NCBI RefSeq assembly: GCF_900100735.1
Contig: NZ_FNCJ01000014.1
Location: 184,372-248,371 of the forward strand
Length of the DNA stretch: 64,000 nt
Reading direction: 5' to 3'
From: Paraburkholderia phenazinium
GTDB lineage: Bacteria > Pseudomonadota > Gammaproteobacteria > Burkholderiales > Burkholderiaceae
This document shows positions 59,967 to 64,000 of this stretch, piece by piece. The first letter of the stretch is position 1, and each line of letters starts with the position of its first letter. The notes beneath the pieces are model-generated. The model did not search any database. It saw only the letters and a list, made by a program, of their open reading frames with translations, and was not told the origin of the DNA. The position numbers were made by a program, and so were the translations under genes.

Positions 59967-62144
59967 TTAACGCCCATTCGCATTAAATGGTGCGTCTTTA
60001 TCGAGCAAGGCAGTACGAATGAAATGCAGGCAACCGAGTATCCGCTGCATGTCATGGCGCCGTTCGCGATCTGCATGGACGGATTGCAGAACCGCCTGCA
60101 CGGCGTCGATCGTCACGCCCACTGACGCGAGCGCACGCGCCAGAGAGCGCGCTCCCGGCTGCTCGAATAGCCCTGAGATATCCACCTGCATTTGCTCGAG
60201 GCAGGTGCGCCAGCGCGGCTGCATTGCTTCAGCGTAGGCGGCATGGGCGGCTTCGTTGCGCAGATCGATGACGGCGTGTCCCACTTCGAGTGTGACAAGC
60301 ATCCAGCGCAGCGCATCGCGATGCTGACGCGAGCGTTTCGTCAGCAGTACGCGCAATTGCGCCATCAGATCATGGGTGCTCGACTGAAAATACTGATTCA
60401 GGCCGCGTAATTCGCCGCGGCATGCGAGTACAACCTGTGCGCGCAAACTCCCCTTGATTTTGCCGATCAGCCACGGCATCTGCGCGGGGAAAATCACCGC
60501 AAATGCCAGCGAGGCCGCGAGCATCGCCGCCACAATCGCGATACCGTTATTGATTAACAGGTCTGGCTGGTAAATCACCACGTTATCGGGGGCGGCGAGC
60601 AAACAGAAGAACACCGAAAAGCCCACGCCATAACCGGAGACGCCAGGACGCATCGCGAGGAACGCGCCAAAGGCCAGCACGGGCGCGAGCGTCGCGCAGA
60701 GCAGCGGAAAGCCCTCGATGTTCGGATAGACGTAGCAACTAAACAGGTATCCCGTCATCGTCGCGAAGATTGCACCAACGGCCATCTGCAAGGTCAGTTT
60801 CGACGCGTTGGGCGCCGTCGAAGTCAGGGCGCAAGCGAGCGCGGCGCCGATGACGGCGAGGCCGCCGCTCGGCCAATCGGCTTCGATCCAGAAGGCGCCG
60901 ACGATCGCCATCACGACCACCGTACGCAAAAAGGTAAGCCCGACCACAAAACCGTTCGTTTTGCTGACATACCGGACGGTCTGCCGCTCCTTGACAGGCT
61001 TGCCGTGCTCGAGCGACGCGTAGGTGTCCGTATAGCGGATGAACTCGTCGACGAAGCGATACAGCAACTCGGCTGAAGTATCGAAATCGGCCAGCAGGTC
61101 GGAGGCCGTGCTTTCCAGCGGCCGGCGCGTCTCCCGCACCCGGCGTGGCAGCATCGCCTGAAAGGCACGCAGTTCGACAGCGACGCGAGCCGCATGGGCG
61201 GCGTCACAAGCCTGAGCCGTCTGCCGGACCAACAAGCGCGACAGATCTTCGAAATACGGGGTGATTGCCCGCATGACCGCGTTCGGGCCACCCGCCTGCA
61301 CCCGCTTGATGAGCTGGCGCAGTGCATGCAGACGGGCGCAGGCATCCATGAACTCGCTGTTCAGCCGCGCGAGCCGCTGGCTACGCGAGCGCATGCCCGG
61401 GTCTTCGAATGCCGCAAACGTACGGGTCGCCTCGAAGCCGACAATTCCATCCACCAAGTCGGCAAAGCGCGCTTCAAACATGCCCCGCTCGACCTTGCCA
61501 CCCAGCACCTGAGCGGCGAACGCAGTAAAATCAAGATATCTTTTGCGCAACCCGCGTTGCAGCGCGAGGCTCGACCTTTGCGGCACGATCAGCGCGCTCA
61601 CTGCGCTCGAGCACACGATGCCGACCGCGACCTCCGAGGCGCGCGTCAGCGCTGCGAGGAACAGGGCGTTCGGCTCCATGACGGTCGGCACGCCGATCAG
61701 GGCGGCGGTGTACCCCGCCAACACGAAGCCGTACCATCGAAAATGCCGATACCGGACCGCCGCAGCAATACAGGCCCCCACCCAGCAGGTCAACCCGGCC
61801 ATGTACAGCTCGGGCTGCTGGACAAACACGGCCCCCAGCACGAGCGCGGCGACCGTCCCCACCACGGTCCCGATGATCCGGTAAAAGCTTTTTGCAAGCA
61901 CCATGCCGCTGAACGGCTGCATCAGTACGAACACAGTCGTCATGGCGGTGCGGGGTTGCTGCAGATCAAGCAACATGGCGATGCCCAGCGCGAGCAACGC
62001 CGCCGTCACGGTCTTCAACAGATGCAGCCAGATAAGGCCGTCGCTCGCCGCCCAGTCACGGCTGGCCGAGGCGCTTGCACGCAGCATCACGCCCCAGCGC
62101 CGACGCGGGTCGGACGTTTGTTGGATCAGATGCTGGCGTTTCAT
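59967..62144 (-). CDS. FUSC-family efflux protein (AaeB/aromatic-acid type)
   Basis: The 725-residue protein has two blocks of membrane helices (about 25-175 and 400-550), each with the FUSC pattern (LQQPRTAMTTVFVLMQPFSG; GGLAVIGAALACALTSTAP), and cytoplasmic helical domains between and after. Such pumps export aromatic acids and toxic phenolics. It is divergent from a LysR gene, as in aaeXAB-aaeR, and no separate membrane-fusion protein gene is beside it. The start at 62144 lacks a clear ribosome site, so a longer start (62255) is possible. Confidence 0.85.
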   Translation of the reverse strand: MKRQHLIQQTSDPRRRWGVMLRASASASRDWAASDGLIWLHLLKTVTAALLALGIAMLLDLQQPRTAMTTVFVLMQPFSGMVLAKSFYRIIGTVVGTVAALVLGAVFVQQPELYMAGLTCWVGACIAAAVRYRHFRWYGFVLAGYTAALIGVPTVMEPNALFLAALTRASEVAVGIVCSSAVSALIVPQRSSLALQRGLRKRYLDFTAFAAQVLGGKVERGMFEARFADLVDGIVGFEATRTFAAFEDPGMRSRSQRLARLNSEFMDACARLHALRQLIKRVQAGGPNAVMRAITPYFEDLSRLLVRQTAQACDAAHAARVAVELRAFQAMLPRRVRETRRPLESTASDLLADFDTSAELLYRFVDEFIRYTDTYASLEHGKPVKERQTVRYVSKTNGFVVGLTFLRTVVVMAIVGAFWIEADWPSGGLAVIGAALACALTSTAPNASKLTLQMAVGAIFATMTGYLFSCYVYPNIEGFPLLCATLAPVLAFGAFLAMRPGVSGYGVGFSVFFCLLAAPDNVVIYQPDLLINNGIAIVAAMLAASLAFAVIFPAQMPWLIGKIKGSLRAQVVLACRGELRGLNQYFQSSTHDLMAQLRVLLTKRSRQHRDALRWMLVTLEVGHAVIDLRNEAAHAAYAEAMQPRWRTCLEQMQVDISGLFEQPGARSLARALASVGVTIDAVQAVLQSVHADRERRHDMQRILGCLHFIRTALLDKDAPFNANGR

Positions 62145-62361
62145 GGAAAGAAAACCGCGCCCCGGATGGTGACTCGAATTCAGGAAGGCGCCGGACGCCG
62201 CACTGCACGCACCGGCTGGCAAGGGGCCGATTGTAGGAGCCTCCGAGGCATGCATTAATGCGACATACCGGGAACATCCCTTCCAGATCGAACAACAATA
62301 GGAATGCCGGACAGGCGGACAATACGGGTTCTCTCTCGAATACGTCGAACAAAAAGATCTG

Positions 62362-63375
62362 ATGGATACGCTACAAAATATGCGGGTGTTCGTCCGCGTG
62401 GTCGAAGCCGGTAGTTTCACGGCTGCGGCTCAATCGCTCAACTCCACGACCGGCGCCATGTCGCGCGCGGTTTCGGAGCTCGAGGCCCACCTGCGGACCC
62501 GCTTGATGAACCGCTCCACCCGGCGCCTCGCGCTCACGACGGCGGGTGAACGCTATCTGAAGCGTTGTCAGCAAATTCTCGCTGACGTCGGCACAGCGGA
62601 AGAAGAAGCCAGTTGCGCGCACGAACGGCCCACCGGTGCGTTACGCATGCACAGTTTCGCCAGTATTGGGCAGCATTACGTGCTGCCGGCGATCTCGCGT
62701 TATCGCGCGCTGTATCCCGAGGTGACGGTCGAACTGACCCTGTCGCAGCGCATGCCGGACCTGTTCGAAGGCAGCGCCGACGTGGCGGTCGTCACGGCGT
62801 CCACATTGCCTAATTCGGACCTGGTTTCGCTGCTACTGGGCGCTACATTCAACATTCTGTGCGCATCTCCCGCCTATCTGCGCACGCACGGCGCACCGCA
62901 GCAGCCACGCGATCTCGCCCATCATGAGTGCCTGATCCTGCAAACGCCGGCCTTCCCGGCCAACGATTGGCTGCTCGAAGGGCCCAGCGGCAGCGAGCTG
63001 ATGCAGGTGAGCGGGCCTGTGCAGGTGAATATCGCGGAGTCGCTGGTGGTGGCGATTCGCGAAGGTATGGGGATCGGTATGTTGCCGCTCTACGCTGCGA
63101 TCGATGGGCTGCGTGACGGCTCGCTTGTACGGGTTCTGCCGCAGCACACACTTCAGCGGATGAATATTTACGCGCTCTATCCGTCGCGCAAATTCATCGA
63201 TGCCAAAACCCGCACCTGGGTCGAATTCCTGCGCACGCATATGCCGAAAGTCATTACCCGAGACGAAGCACTGCTCGCGGAGGTGGGGTTGGTCGATCCA
63301 CTCGAGACCGTCTTGCCGGTGCATCCGGGGACGATGGCCGAACCGGGTCATCCCGGTCAGCAGCCGGAGCATTGA
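62362..63375 (+). CDS. LysR-family transcriptional regulator (AaeR-like)
   Basis: The 337-residue protein has a winged helix-turn-helix (about 1-60; MRVFVRVVEAGSFTAAAQSLNS) and a substrate domain (about 85-300; LPLYAAIDGLRDGSLVRVLP). It is slightly longer than usual because of a Pro/Gly-rich tail. It starts 217 bases from the divergent FUSC gene, suggesting that it activates the exporter in response to an aromatic acid. Confidence 0.88.
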   Translation: MDTLQNMRVFVRVVEAGSFTAAAQSLNSTTGAMSRAVSELEAHLRTRLMNRSTRRLALTTAGERYLKRCQQILADVGTAEEEASCAHERPTGALRMHSFASIGQHYVLPAISRYRALYPEVTVELTLSQRMPDLFEGSADVAVVTASTLPNSDLVSLLLGATFNILCASPAYLRTHGAPQQPRDLAHHECLILQTPAFPANDWLLEGPSGSELMQVSGPVQVNIAESLVVAIREGMGIGMLPLYAAIDGLRDGSLVRVLPQHTLQRMNIYALYPSRKFIDAKTRTWVEFLRTHMPKVITRDEALLAEVGLVDPLETVLPVHPGTMAEPGHPGQQPEH

Positions 63376-63623
63376 GACCAGGCGGCGCCCGCTCCATGAT
63401 TGCGGCTAATTTGCTTTTCGCCGAAGCTGTGTTCGATCACTTCGGTGTCGGCTGTCTGCATACCAAATGGCTGAACTTCGGTCTGCTGTGGACAGGGACG
63501 CTGGCGGCGTGCGGGGTGATGTAGCTGTCGCTTTGACGGCAACGGACGGATTTGTTCGCCGGTGCGGTGTGGGATCGTTGAGGTCCTGCCGCCTGGTCCA
63601 GCATTTTCCGGGCGCGTAAACGC
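63376..63623. other. Gap between the LysR gene and the rRNA terminator
   Basis: The 248 bases hold no supported gene; short frames here lack ribosome sites. It is the downstream end of the rRNA operon on the minus strand. Confidence 0.4.
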
Positions 63624-63652
63624 AAAAACCCCGCCTTTGTTGGGCGGGGTTT
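63624..63652 (-). terminator. rRNA operon terminator
   Basis: On the minus strand a GC stem (ACCCCGCCC/GGCGGGGT, loop AACAAA) is followed by TTTTT, directly after the 5S rRNA gene. This is a classical intrinsic terminator. Confidence 0.85.
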
Positions 63653-63668
63653 CTGGACATGCTAGGGA

Positions 63669-63783
63669 GCCTGACGATTACCTACTTTCACACGGGAATC
63701 CGCACTATCATCGGCGTGGAGTCGTTTCACGGTCCTGTTCGGGATGGGAAGGGGTGGTACCGACTCGCTATGGTCATCAGGCA
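63669..63783 (-). rRNA. rrf: 5S ribosomal RNA
   Basis: The minus strand begins TGCCTGATGACCATAGCGAG and contains the conserved segment CCCATCCCGAACAGGACCG and the end GTAGGTAATCGTCAGGC, about 115 bases. The terminal stem TGCCTGA/TCAGGC(A) closes it. It is the last gene of an rRNA operon; the 23S gene should lie just beyond the right edge. Confidence 0.95.
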
Positions 63784-64000
63784 TGACTTGTTGCCGTGTC
63801 GCCTTTGTGGGCGGCACAGCCAATCTGGAAGAAGTAGCTGAGAGGATGCCTCTCGTTTGATGCGGGTTGTGTTGTTTCTGGCACAACACTGATCACTCAA
63901 CCTGTGCGTGGTGTCCTGCCCCCTTCGGGGGTGGGATCACTGTAAGAGCTTTGCATGGGCCCGGAGTAAGTGCTAAAACACTCACTCCGACCGACAGCTG
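63784..64000 (-). other. Spacer between 5S and 23S rRNA genes
   Basis: The sequence has a hairpin CCCCC-TTCG-GGGGG (minus strand CCCCCGAAGGGGG) and runs to the window edge. No 23S 3'-end sequence is certain within it, so the 23S gene is not called. Confidence 0.5.

Noticed and set aside
63784..64000. 23S rRNA 3' end
   Set aside because: The expected terminal 23S sequence is not recognisable; this is treated as the 23S-5S spacer.

Overview
The window is a chromosomal segment of a high-GC betaproteobacterium, most probably Burkholderiaceae (Paraburkholderia-like). The reasons are the GC-rich wobble positions, a complete malonate decarboxylase operon, abundant LysR and GntR regulators, an FbpABC/DyP iron locus, and a 5S rRNA gene followed by a short GC hairpin terminator at the right edge. 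I see no insertion sequence, prophage, CRISPR array, tRNA or integration site. The genes look native; the only mobile-type module is a YefM-YoeB toxin-antitoxin pair.

Layout. 1-0.4 kb: the end of a cytochrome bd oxidase operon with a 58-residue DUF2474-type subunit. 0.7-4.4 kb: a NarL-type response regulator convergent with a hybrid histidine kinase, and a sigma-factor-like protein. 4.6-8.9 kb: a GMC oxidoreductase fused to an alpha/beta hydrolase, and a membrane protein. 8.9-21.5 kb: a catabolic/uptake island (see below). 21.8-24.1 kb: a methyltransferase-like membrane protein, an arylamine N-acetyltransferase and a secreted protein. 24.3-37.0 kb: a Fur-controlled iron region (OprB-type porin, beta-propeller, DyP peroxidase, FbpABC transporter, then a TonB-dependent receptor). 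37.1-37.7 kb: YefM-YoeB. 38.0-46.6 kb: malonate use (MFS transporter, divergent GntR regulator, mdcABCDEGH). 47-51.5 kb: stress and housekeeping genes (universal stress protein, AlkB, RutE-like reductase, metallophosphoesterase, periplasmic protein). 52-56 kb: sugar uptake and a GH31 glycosidase. 56-63.4 kb: MgtC-like protein with a long leader, GlsB-type membrane protein, acyl-CoA hydrolase/CoA-transferase, FUSC exporter and LysR regulator. 63.6-64 kb: the end of an rRNA operon on the minus strand.

The most unusual part is 10.3-21.5 kb. Two complete polar-amino-acid-type ABC transporter operons face each other as near mirror images: binding protein, permease, permease, ATPase, HutC-type regulator, then in reverse regulator, HAL-like enzyme, ATPase, permease, permease, binding protein. 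The HAL-like enzyme keeps the histidine ammonia-lyase fold signatures but lacks exactly the Ala-Ser-Gly triad that forms the MIO cofactor, and has Leu where the catalytic Tyr is expected. Promoters of the island carry GTATATAC or GTCTAGAC cores that fit the HutC-subfamily operator. A likely reading is uptake and breakdown of a histidine-like compound with a leaving group that needs no MIO, such as a trimethylated betaine (ergothioneine or hercynine); this is inference.

Other features worth a second look are a DyP peroxidase paired with FbpABC rather than EfeUO, an MFS protein in the place of the usual malonate carrier, a perfect 14-bp hairpin in the TonB-receptor leader, a hairpin-rich mgtC leader, and paired GTCAT-N3-ATGAC sites before the MFS/GH31 operon. 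Start codons were chosen by ribosome-binding sites and overlaps and sometimes differ from the longest reading frame.
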